From Bacteroides sp. 43_108 (GTDB taxonomy: Bacteria > Bacteroidota > Bacteroidia > Bacteroidales > Bacteroidaceae), in the NCBI GenBank assembly GCA_001915545.1, contig MNQS01000193.1, positions 1-24,408 on the forward strand: 24,408 nt of DNA, in the 5' to 3' direction. The position numbers and the translations under genes were made by a program. Positions 17,896 to 24,320 of the stretch are shown here, in pieces. The stretch's first letter is position 1, and each line of letters starts with the position of its first letter. The notes under the pieces are model-generated. The model was not told the origin of the DNA, made no database searches, and was given only the letters and a program-made list of their open reading frames with translations.

Positions 17896-17972
17896 AATGC
17901 TTGGTAAAGCCTCTGTTGTCAAAACACGTAACCAAGTTAAGGATATACCCGTTCATCAAGAACGGGTTTTTT
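17896..17972 (+). ncRNA. Small structured RNA divergent from the Abi_2 gene
   Basis: A short unit bounded by the promoter at 17859-17889 and the terminator at 17947-17972. Inside, CTTGGT (17900-17905) can pair with ACCAAG (17931-17936), enclosing a smaller TGTT/AACA stem; a single-stranded TTAAGGATAT precedes the terminator stem. A 61-codon frame starting at 17897 reads straight through the terminator and has no coding character, so an RNA product is preferred. If the Abi_2 gene is transcribed from the box near 18003-18010, this RNA is fully antisense to its leader. A role as RNA regulator or antitoxin of the HEPN protein is inferred. Confidence 0.6.
17947..17972 (+). terminator. Rho-independent terminator of the small RNA
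   Basis: An 8-bp stem ACCCGTTC-ATCAA-GAACGGGT followed by TTTTTT (17967-17972, the first T shared with the stem). The T-tract is on the plus strand, so it stops the small RNA and not the Abi_2 transcript. Confidence 0.85.
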
Positions 17973-17986
17973 CGTTTGTGGCCATC

Positions 17987-18010
17987 CTTTTGTTTTATAA
18001 TACAAAAGTA
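17987..18010 (-). promoter_or_regulatory. Possible Abi_2 promoter with inverted repeat
   Basis: On the minus strand TACTTTTG (18010-18003) matches the -7 consensus; the -33 match is weak (TCTG, 18 bases upstream). CTTTTGT (17987-17993) and ACAAAAG (18002-18008) form a 7-bp inverted repeat over the box, possibly an operator. Transcription would start near 17996, giving a leader of about 138 bases that covers the whole divergent small RNA. Confidence 0.45.
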
Positions 18011-18116
18011 CGAATAAAAAGTGATAAACAGAAAAATGTAGCAAAGTTATTGGCAGATAGGCGTTTTAGGAAGATGGCTTGAAAAAATGAAAGACAGAAA
18101 TCTATGAAATTATAAA

Positions 18117-18765
18117 GGTTATATAAATCTTCAATATCTCATAAAAGATTATCCTGAGAAATATATGCCTTTGGATTTTGAAGCAATCAAGAATTCTAAA
18201 GACAGATTTGTTATAGTAACCAGTATGTATTACCGGTGAATCTGAGTGTTTTGAAGAACGGACAAATAAAGAACGCCTATTGGATATATGTCAGGCATCC
18301 TGTTCACTCACCATTTTATGTCCTGAAAAATATATAGACGGTATCCCTATGTTGGATGGAGGTGTATGCGATTCTATACCAGTATGTCGTGCTAGGGAAG
18401 ATGGCTTTTTAAACAATGTGGTAATTCTTACAAAGCCCAAAGAATACAGGAAGCCAAACAAGAAATTCTATTTGCCGAAGTTCCTTCTACATAAGTACCC
18501 CAAACTGAGACACCAGCTGGTGATGCGTTATATCGGCTATAATGAAATATTGGATTATATCGATGAACTGGAAAACAAAGGATATGTTTATGTTATTCGT
18601 CATAAAGGCGACATGAGAGTGACAAGAACTACAACAAACTATCATTTGCTAAAAGAACTTTATGACGAGTGTAGAATGGAGGGAGAGAAATTAATACGTG
18701 ATATGGAACTTATTTCTCAAATTTCCTTTGCAGCAATTTTCAGGTATTTGCAGGAATTTTCATGA
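18117..18765 (+). pseudogene. Patatin-like phospholipase, truncated and frameshifted
   Basis: The second part (18280-18765, open somewhat further upstream) has ILCPEKYIDGIPMLDGGVCDSIPV, where DGG carries the catalytic Asp of patatin-like esterases, and a C-terminal KGYVYVIRHKGDMRVTRT segment typical of RssA-like proteins. The first part (18117-18236, other frame) has LIKDYPEKYMPLDFEAI and DRFVIVTSM; the frame changes near 18225, after which CITGESECFEERTNKERLL continues the protein. The N-terminal third with the GxSxG nucleophile is absent. The enzyme cannot be active. It is not at an IS junction; the lost part may have been removed when the neighbouring Abi_2 unit arrived, which is a guess. 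Confidence 0.8.
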
Positions 18766-19238
18766 GGTGTCCAACATGTCAACGGGCGCATATTTATCAC
18801 TTTTGCAGTTTTTGCATGAGATGCCATATATGTCATTTTCCCATTGCCATTTGGTCGCAAAATTTAGGGACAGGAACGATATTTGAGCCAAATTTACCCT
18901 TTAAAACTGGTTGTAACAAGTTTCAAATGGAAAGTGTTAAAAAGAAAAAAGAGGCCATCTCAAATTTATTTTGAGACAGCCACCTCTCTTTCTTCTGATA
19001 TCGGTTTGTTGGACTTGGCTGGATTTTATTGGAATATCTTCTATAACGTATCCTTATTAAGTTTCATATGATAAAGCAAAGTATGCAAACTAACGTTGAA
19101 TCCGAGTCTTTGCTAACACCTGTTTTTTGCTGATTTCTTTATATGAGACTTCTTTCTGCTGAGCTGATTTATAATATCCGGACTTAAAGTGAGGATTGCA
19201 CTTTTTTAAAGAAAGTCAATCAGTGTGCTGTTAATCCC
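18766..19238. other. Intergenic region without a gene
   Basis: It contains the strong hairpin at 18951-18986 and otherwise no supported feature. A 70-codon Cys-rich frame (18762-18974) runs into the hairpin and is not accepted as a gene. Bases 19000-19238 show nothing I can name. Confidence 0.6.
18951..18986. terminator. Bidirectional hairpin terminator
   Basis: TCTCAAA (18958-18964) pairs with TTTGAGA (18970-18976), and an outer GAGG (18951-18954) with CCTC (18983-18986). A-rich sequence on the left and T-rich sequence on the right allow it to act on both strands. It separates the patatin remnant from the convergent ATPase gene. Confidence 0.6.
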
Positions 19239-20408
19239 TTATTCCTCCATACTCTCATATTCCTCGAATATCCTCTCCATAGTATCGGACATATCAAGTG
19301 CGTTGATTACATATTCTCCCGTATCGTTGTCTGTAGCCATCAGTGAAATGATTTTTCCTTCATTTACACGATATACGGCAATGTCGTCCTTCTCCAGGAA
19401 AGGGTAGTTTTCCCTTGCCTTTTCAAAATATCCGGCACGCAGCAGTACATTCAGATGATTGACTATATAAGGGCTGTGGGTCGATACCATCAGTCCTAGT
19501 TTGCGGTCTTTTTTGTTTTTATGGAATACCTCTTCTACTAGGTTGCTCATAAAGGCTCTTTGATCTTCCGGAGCAAGACTAAGTTCGACTTCTTCTATAT
19601 GGATATGGACATACTTTCCCAATTTGTTCCGGTTGATTCCCAGAGTGAATTTTGTAAGCAGGTCCTGTTTGTACAGATAGTTCAATACAGAACGTTGGAA
19701 AGCGTCCTTGAATGAGAACTCTTGGGCGAAGTAATGAACAATTGCAACCAATGGAGCTGATGTCTGGATACCGGAAGATGCGTATCTCAGTTCTATCGGT
19801 ACAGCATCATTCTGCAAAGATTCAATGGTAAATAGTTTAGGTCTGTTGCCTGATTTACGGACTTTCATTTTCAGATTCAGATACTCCAGCTTCTGTTCTT
19901 TAATGACATCCGTAGCATCATTGAAGTCATTGAAGGTTTCGTGAAAGAAGAAGCCCAGGTTTTCTCCCTTTACTGAGACTGCTTTGGATGCCCATATAGG
20001 AATCAGGCTTCTCATTCCGGAAACATAAGCTTCTTTGAAGAATATCAAGTCCTTGTCCGGTATGTTAATGTCAGACTGCAGACCTCTGTTGGTATATTTC
20101 AGGGTATATTTGTTCCCATTAATTTCCACGGTGTAATATATTTCGGTCTGTGCTGTTATCATTCCCTTCAGTCCATCATGTAGCAGTGAGTTGAAACGGA
20201 GCTTGAATGGAGAACGGGTGATTTTCGCATTTTTCAAATACGAACGGATATTTACCATTTTGTAGATGTAACGCATAAGTACTATTACTTTCATAATTAT
20301 ACTCTTACCACCGGCTGACTTGCCTATGAATACGGTCAATGGCTTGATATCATCTATTTCCACTTCTTTCAATGGACCAAAATTCTTTATGATTATAGAT
20401 TCTTTCAT
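19239..20408 (-). CDS. AAA15-like ATPase, stand-alone
   Basis: A 389-residue ATPase of the AAA_21/AAA15 group: ESIIIKNFGPLKEVEID N-terminus, a P-loop GKSAGGKS (29-36) of the less common form in which the usual NG/SG core is AG, an HIHIEEVELSLAPEDQ Walker B in which two Glu replace the usual Asp-Glu, and GLMVSTHSPYIVNHL as H-loop. The C-terminal part (IAVYRVNEGKIISL) is as in OLD-like and Septu-like predicted ATPases, but no nuclease domain is fused and none follows. It is divergent from the Panacea gene at 20597. It may work alone or with an unlinked partner. Function unknown, ATPase call firm. Confidence 0.8.
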   Translation of the reverse strand: MKESIIIKNFGPLKEVEIDDIKPLTVFIGKSAGGKSIIMKVIVLMRYIYKMVNIRSYLKNAKITRSPFKLRFNSLLHDGLKGMITAQTEIYYTVEINGNKYTLKYTNRGLQSDINIPDKDLIFFKEAYVSGMRSLIPIWASKAVSVKGENLGFFFHETFNDFNDATDVIKEQKLEYLNLKMKVRKSGNRPKLFTIESLQNDAVPIELRYASSGIQTSAPLVAIVHYFAQEFSFKDAFQRSVLNYLYKQDLLTKFTLGINRNKLGKYVHIHIEEVELSLAPEDQRAFMSNLVEEVFHKNKKDRKLGLMVSTHSPYIVNHLNVLLRAGYFEKARENYPFLEKDDIAVYRVNEGKIISLMATDNDTGEYVINALDMSDTMERIFEEYESMEE

Positions 20409-20433
20409 GATAATCTTGTTCTTTTCTATCTGA

Positions 20434-20441
20434 CAAATATA
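20434..20441 (-). promoter_or_regulatory. -7 box of the ATPase gene
   Basis: TATATTTG on the minus strand matches TAnnTTTG. It would give a leader of about 20 bases before the ATG at 20408. The -33 element is weak. Confidence 0.5.
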
Positions 20442-20569
20442 ACGCTAATTAATGGTTAACAGATGCTTATATTGTATTTTTATCTTGCTAAATGCTTTGT
20501 CTGTTGTTTTACACGGCTGCAATCATTATAAGACATTACCTGTTTTCTTGTATTTTAGTGGGTAATGTT

Positions 20570-20577
20570 TAAATTTG
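20570..20577 (+). promoter_or_regulatory. -7 box of the first Panacea gene
   Basis: TAAATTTG, a full -7 match, about 20 bases before ATG 20597, so the expected leader is only about 13 bases. This supports choosing the ATG at 20597 over the TTG at 20591. Confidence 0.55.
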
Positions 20578-20596
20578 TAACCGAAATATATTGATT

Positions 20597-21187
20597 ATGT
20601 TTAAATTCTCTGAATCTACAAAACGGAAACTGGGTAATGCTATAGTGTATATAGCATATCATACATCAGGTCTTTGTAGGAACAAACTATTGAAACTTCT
20701 GTATCTGATGGAGGAACATATGGCTCTGAAATATCATGTTCCATTCATCGGCATGCCATATGAGGTGTGGCAGGCAGGTCCTGTGGCAAAGGATGTCTTT
20801 ATTGACCTTTCAGACGTACCCTATATTTTGAAAGGCTTTGTCAGGACAGAGTTCAGGGACGGTGGAATTTTTATTGAGGCTATAGCCGATTTTGATGACA
20901 GTGAGTTCTCTAAGTGTGAAATAGAGATAATGGACTATGTTCTGGTCAGATATGGTAATATGACAGCATCAGATCTGTTTTTAGAAACCTGTAAGAAGGA
21001 TAGCCTGTGGTATCGGGCAGCTGTCCGTACCGGGTTACTGGAAACATTCAACAGGCAGGAATGCAATAACTCCGACCTGCAGATTAACTTTGCAGAGGTA
21101 ATGTCCGATAGTTCGGCAGAGGTGTATTGCGAGAGCTTGAATATACGGCAGACTGCAAATCTTTTAAATGTAGAATTTTATGTTTGA
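20597..21187 (+). CDS. Panacea-domain (SocA/DUF4065) protein 1
   Basis: A 196-residue protein starting MFKFSESTKRKLGNAIVYIAY. LCRNKLLKLLYLMEEHMALKY followed by GMPYEVWQAGPVAKDVF is the signature of the Panacea/SocA domain (DUF4065), found in antitoxins of many unrelated toxins and in adaptor proteins. The C-terminal part after residue 110 has MTASDLFLETCKKDSLWY. Its stop overlaps by 8 bases a further short frame at 21180, where a toxin partner would be expected. The antitoxin role is inferred from the family; no recognised toxin is present. Confidence 0.8.
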   Translation: MFKFSESTKRKLGNAIVYIAYHTSGLCRNKLLKLLYLMEEHMALKYHVPFIGMPYEVWQAGPVAKDVFIDLSDVPYILKGFVRTEFRDGGIFIEAIADFDDSEFSKCEIEIMDYVLVRYGNMTASDLFLETCKKDSLWYRAAVRTGLLETFNRQECNNSDLQINFAEVMSDSSAEVYCESLNIRQTANLLNVEFYV

Positions 21188-21269
21188 AGGTGTGCCTGTT
21201 TCTAGGGACGTATGGTACGATTTAAATGAGATAACGAATTGTTATTGGCAAGTGGAAGTTAGTTGTTAA
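21180..21269 (+). CDS. 29-residue frame overlapping Panacea 1, probably a truncated partner
   Basis: ATG 21180 overlaps the Panacea stop (ATGTTTGA) and encodes MFEGVPVSRDVWYDL followed by 14 more residues, ending at TAA 21269. The overlap and sequence look like the coupled start of a second operon gene. At 29 residues it is either a very small protein or the stump of a longer toxin-like gene lost downstream; the DNA from 21270 to 21319 has no continuation that I can see. Confidence 0.4.
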   Translation: MFEGVPVSRDVWYDLNEITNCYWQVEVSC

Positions 21270-21319
21270 ATTTTGGTGAAAATTCATTATTCGTAGAGAA
21301 AAAGACTGGCTCTATCTTA

Positions 21320-21451
21320 CTATAAGCAATCCATAGATGTGACTCCTTCCTTAGTGAAACCGATAAATGATGGAATATCTACTAATTCGACTTCAGCAAT
21401 TGTGGCCTTCAGTTTTTCAAGCGTACCGGTAATTTTAAGATAAAGCGTTTC
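21320..21451 (-). pseudogene. Short coding-like remnant downstream of Panacea 2
   Basis: In the minus-strand frame from 21451, after a stop at 21452-21454, 43 codons read ETLYLKITGTLEKLKATIAE and on to SFIGFTKEGVTSMDCL before TAG at 21320. It begins inside the end of the Panacea 2 gene and has coding-like composition with no start codon. The original gene may have begun with ATG-AAA in place of the present TAA-GAA. I cannot name its family. Confidence 0.3.
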
Positions 21452-21992
21452 TTACAATTTGTTTTTCGCGGATATAATCTATCATTTCCTTATTAGCTTT
21501 CCCGGCCCTTGCAATATCTATGATGGTAATCAGATTCTTTTGAGGATTATCCTTAATACGTGCCCTTGCTTCTTTCCATGCCAAGTCGTGTGACAGGTCT
21601 GACAGGTCATAAGGATCTGTATCCTTATATTTGGTAATGGCAGCATCCAGACAACGCTTGTCTGAGCCTGAAATGTAGTTCATATCAGGTTTGGCAGAAG
21701 CATAAATTTTCTGTTCATGCACTTCTATTCCGGCAAGGAAATCATTAAAGCTTTCTTCTGTTGGCTTTTCTTTTACAGCCTGTAGGACCCTATAAATATA
21801 AGTCGGCGCCGGACCATACTTCAATGCCATAAAAGAGTCTTCTATAAGTACCTTTCCATATTTGACAAGATAATCCTGTTGTGCAAAATAAAGAATTCTA
21901 AAAAGCTTTGCACATTCAACTCCTTTGGGGAAACTCTGCATAATATAGAGTAATACTGTCTTTATTTTTGTAATCTGTATAAAAGTTTTCAT
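21435..21992 (-). CDS. Panacea-domain (SocA/DUF4065) protein 2
   Basis: A 185-residue protein with IKTVLLYIMQSFPKGVECAKLFRILYFAQQDYLVKYG and DSFMALKYGPAPTYIYRVL, the Panacea arrangement, and a C-terminal CLDAAITKYKDTDPYDLSDL and DLAWKEARA segment usual in the family. It differs strongly from Panacea 1, so they are not a recent duplication. No toxin-like gene follows in its direction except the short remnant at 21320-21451. It is divergent from the operon at 22382. Intact; the role as antitoxin or adaptor is inferred. Confidence 0.82.
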   Translation of the reverse strand: MKTFIQITKIKTVLLYIMQSFPKGVECAKLFRILYFAQQDYLVKYGKVLIEDSFMALKYGPAPTYIYRVLQAVKEKPTEESFNDFLAGIEVHEQKIYASAKPDMNYISGSDKRCLDAAITKYKDTDPYDLSDLSHDLAWKEARARIKDNPQKNLITIIDIARAGKANKEMIDYIREKQIVRNALS

Positions 21993-22021
21993 TTTTATCT
22001 ATTATAACCGATGTATACTCC

Positions 22022-22029
22022 CAAATATA
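22022..22029 (-). promoter_or_regulatory. -7 box of Panacea 2
   Basis: TATATTTG on the minus strand, about 30 bases before the ATG at 21992. It is the same octamer as in the ATPase promoter at 20434. Confidence 0.5.
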
Positions 22030-22202
22030 ATCATTTATTTAAAAACAATAATCTTTGGTTATAGTTTTTATGATTGTAATACCTCCTAATAAGTCTATCC
22101 TTCCTGTTTTAACTTGTCGTACTTCCTGCCGGTAGTTTCTTTCTGTGAAGTTCGGATAAGAAATATTCTAATTCTTATAATATCGTGTTTTCAATAAAAT
22201 AT

Positions 22203-22210
22203 TAATTTTG
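22203..22210 (+). promoter_or_regulatory. -7 box upstream of the terminal operon
   Basis: TAATTTTG, full match to TAnnTTTG. If used it leaves a leader of about 165 bases before ATG 22382. A second match, TAGATTTG at 22358-22365, lies just before the gene and would give an almost leaderless message. Confidence 0.4.
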
Positions 22211-22381
22211 CAAAAACGAGGAAAATCAGTGTTTTGTCCTCTTTCTCCCGTATCTGATCTTTCTGCGTGATAAATAATTATTTTACTATTCAACCTACCG
22301 GAAATAACAAATCGTATTCAAATAGAATTATGACTTGATATTTTACCGAATAAAGATTAGATTTGTATGGTACTTGACACA

Positions 22382-22945
22382 ATGACACTGGAGGAGCTTA
22401 TAAGAGAAATCAAGACAGATTTTAGTGAAGTAAAAGGACGATGGAAGAACTACGTACGGAAATTCAGGAAAACAGCTCAAAAAAGGACAATGTTCCCGTG
22501 GTTGTGGGAAGCGAATATCAAGACACGAAGATTCAACGAATGGTACATTTCTTTTTATGCAGAGTCGAAAAAAGAGGTTGGTATTTTGAATCCCACATTC
22601 ACAATGTTATTCAAGTATAAAGGACAATTATTGGTAGGTGCAGTAACAAACGACGTGGTTCTTATTTTTACTGGGCATTTTTTTGACAGATACAAAGAAA
22701 GGTTCTTTAAAATACATAAGGACAGCCGTCCGGTTACAAATCGGGAAATAATGAAGGTGTTCTTCCTGTTCAACAGTAACTATTGTTTTTACAGCAAAGA
22801 AAAAGAGGAGAATGTAAGAGGTTACTGCTATGACGGAATGCTGTTAGGTGACTGGATTGGAGAAGAAGGTGGTTTCGTGAAAACATTCATATCAAGACAG
22901 GAGATGAAGATGAATCAGTTTGTTGAATATTTTGAATTTTTTTAA
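22382..22945 (+). CDS. Conserved-looking protein of unknown function
   Basis: A 187-residue protein from ATG 22382 (MTLEELIREIKTDF); an ATG at 22367 would add five residues but lies within a few bases of the -7 box at 22358. The body contains AVTNDVVLIFTGHFFDRYKERFF, where an H-x3-R-Y-x2-R cluster stands out, and ENVRGYCYDGMLLGDWIGEE near the end. I do not recognise a family. The gene overlaps no neighbour and is followed one base after its stop by a second gene, so the two form an operon. No membrane segment or signal peptide. The charged cluster could be an active or nucleic-acid site, which is only a guess. Confidence 0.7.
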   Translation: MTLEELIREIKTDFSEVKGRWKNYVRKFRKTAQKRTMFPWLWEANIKTRRFNEWYISFYAESKKEVGILNPTFTMLFKYKGQLLVGAVTNDVVLIFTGHFFDRYKERFFKIHKDSRPVTNREIMKVFFLFNSNYCFYSKEKEENVRGYCYDGMLLGDWIGEEGGFVKTFISRQEMKMNQFVEYFEFF

Positions 22946-22946
22946 G

Positions 22947-23204
22947 ATGTGGATTATAGAAGATATGTTCAAATCCAGGAAAGGTTTTGAACTGAAGAAT
23001 TCACTCACTGAATACATACCGGATACATATTTTGAATATGGAGAGTGGGACAAGTTCCTGTTTGAGCGTGATAATCTGAGACTGATAAAGGCAGCGGAGG
23101 AAAGCCAGGAGATATACATGAAGAACCGGGAGGAATATAGAAGATGTTTTCAGCTGATAGACGCAGTCAATATCAATATGTTTGAAAAGAGAAAACATAT
23201 TTAG
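22947..23204 (+). CDS. Small acidic helical protein, second gene of the operon
   Basis: An 85-residue protein starting MWIIEDMFKSRKGF at 22947, one base after the previous stop; an upstream TTG at 22920 would make it overlap, but the ATG at the junction is the natural start. It is highly charged and helical (EWDKFLFERDNLRLIKAAEE), with no known domain. A tightly coupled small partner following a larger protein is a common toxin-antitoxin or effector-immunity shape, but nothing in the sequence proves it. Confidence 0.6.
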   Translation: MWIIEDMFKSRKGFELKNSLTEYIPDTYFEYGEWDKFLFERDNLRLIKAAEESQEIYMKNREEYRRCFQLIDAVNINMFEKRKHI

Positions 23205-23543
23205 GTATATTATAATAAAAAAATATTCAGAATTGTAGCATATTGGGGAATACCTAATTTTGCTCGGACTATTAATTTCTTAAATAGCTGCATAAAATAT
23301 AGTATCTAATGATGCATAATGGCTGTGAGGTTAAAGATGTTATGCAAATTCCTCGGGACTTGTTTTATTATTAGTGTCTGATAAATATATTTGATGGGAT
23401 GATTATAAATATTGTTTTTATGTACAAGTCCTTTCTCTAAATTGAGATTGCTTTATAATTGTGTATATATCAATAAGCTATAAGGTAATCGAAAAGTTTT
23501 ATTGGACAGCAATAGTTTTATTTATATAAAATTAGTATCTTCG

Positions 23544-23633
23544 TTATGTAGGGTAAAGAGAGTATTCCTTATAAACCTTCTTCTTCAGGTGTACTTGATA
23601 TCCTATGCCCTCTTTTAAAAGAGGGCTTTTTTA
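23544..23633 (+). ncRNA. Candidate small RNA with closing stem and terminator
   Basis: A -7-like TATCTTCG (23536-23543, one mismatch) lies before a 90-base segment. TAGGGTA (23549-23555) pairs with TATCCTA (23599-23605) over 7 bp with one G-U pair, closing a 43-base domain, and directly after it comes the terminator. This is the same architecture (closing stem, short linker, strong terminator) as the Abi_2-linked RNA at 17896. The promoter is weaker than that of the other two. Confidence 0.45.
23607..23633 (+). terminator. Rho-independent terminator
   Basis: GCCCTCTTTT followed directly by AAAAGAGGGC (10-bp perfect inverted repeat, of which the inner bases form the loop), then TTTTTTA. Strong and oriented on the plus strand. 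Confidence 0.8.
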
Positions 23634-23714
23634 TTTGATAGTATTATCTTAAGATTGGTGATATATGCTTATAAGAACATCTAAGCCATATCTTATTAGA
23701 GTTTATATCTAATA

Positions 23715-23746
23715 GTTGATTAAAAGCTATCTTTGGAATATCTTTG
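23715..23746 (+). promoter_or_regulatory. Promoter with doubled -7 boxes
   Basis: TATCTTTG occurs at 23728-23735 and again at 23739-23746, 11 bases apart. GTTG at 23715-23718 is 20 bases before the second box, a near-consensus -33. It leads into a structured transcript ending at 23875. Confidence 0.55.
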
Positions 23747-23752
23747 AAGTAT

Positions 23753-23875
23753 AAAAAGCTTGTTGCAATATTCTTCACACCCATAGACCGGTGCTTGCAG
23801 CACCGGATTAACTCCAGTTGAGTTTGAAACTTTAATGATTACATTTAAGGGACATTTACTGAATGTCTCTTTTTA
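23753..23875 (+). ncRNA. Candidate structured small RNA with three hairpins
   Basis: About 120 bases between a good promoter and a terminator. Hairpins: CCGGTGC-TTGCA-GCACCGG (around 23792-23810), AACTC-CAGTT-GAGTT (around 23814-23828), and the terminator AGGGACATT-TACTG-AATGTCTCT followed by TTTTT. No start codon with a sensible frame. Function unknown. Confidence 0.5.
23847..23875 (+). terminator. Terminator of the three-hairpin RNA
   Basis: GGGACATT pairs with AATGTCTC over 8 bp (one G-U) around a TACTG loop, followed by TTTTTAAA. Confidence 0.6.
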
Positions 23876-24116
23876 AACTTGGAACCGTAGATCTGACTTA
23901 TGTAAAAGTAAAAATAAATATTTCAATAGAATATTATTTGTTTCTATAATAGAATATCATCTGTTGTAATTTCTGACCCGAATATTTTTAATGTATATAT
24001 TTGTTTATCAGCGTTATAAAATTTGAATATATTCGAGGCTGAGAAATAAAAAAATATTATTCAGACATCAAATATTTATGATTTTGACGGATTTTATAGA
24101 GAAAATCTCAAAAATA

Positions 24117-24320
24117 CATCGGGGGACATAATTTTGTCCCCCGATGCCACTATAGAGGACAAACTGGGGACAAAAATGAGGAAAACATATGCTAAAAAGA
24201 GAAAATATGGTTCTCAAAACAGCTTATTTTCCATCTATATAAGTCATTTTCTATCAGAAAATTATAGGTTTTGACTGTATAACTATCTGATAACCAGATA
24301 GTTAGCTATTTGCCGATGCA
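24117..24320. repeat. Right copy (B) of the integrase-style repeat block
   Basis: It contains a 12-bp perfect inverted repeat CATCGGGGGACA / TGTCCCCCGATG (24117-24128 and 24135-24146), the 19-base motif at 24157-24175 shared exactly with 1105-1123, A-rich words shared with 885-960, a 10-bp hairpin TAACTATCTG-ATAAC-CAGATAGTTA (24280-24304), and CCGATGCA. The same landmarks occur at 855-1037 and 1102-1190 in the same orientation. Multiple GGGGACAAA direct and inverted motifs next to a short-loop palindrome resemble arm and core sites of a tyrosine recombinase; no integrase gene is in the window. Confidence 0.65.

Larger units (their letters stand above)
21993..22381. other. Divergent intergenic region, 389 bases
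   Basis: No gene. It holds a minus-strand -7 box for Panacea 2 (22022-22029) and two plus-strand boxes for the next operon (22203-22210, 22358-22365). The long AT-rich leader after the first plus-strand box (about 165 bases) contains no obvious hairpin-plus-T-run. Confidence 0.55.
23205..24305. other. Long non-coding region, 1.1 kb
   Basis: No supported protein gene. It contains a promoter-like TAATTTTG (23255-23262, with ATTG 19 bases upstream) that leads into nothing clear, two candidate small RNAs (23544-23633 and 23753-23875) and the right-hand repeat block (24117-24320). Bases 23880-24110 are AT-rich with nothing recognisable. Confidence 0.6.

Noticed and set aside
17897..18082. 61-codon frame on the plus strand after the promoter at 17882
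   Set aside because: It reads through a strong terminator at 17947-17972 and starts at the transcription start; an RNA product fits better.
18762..18974. 70-codon Cys-rich frame resembling a zinc ribbon
   Set aside because: The cysteines come from two similar TGCATGAGATGCC-type stretches, the spacing fits no zinc-ribbon family I know, and the frame ends inside the terminator hairpin.
23311..23373. Short frames (about 20 codons) after the promoter-like box at 23255
   Set aside because: Too short, two overlapping alternatives and no supporting context.
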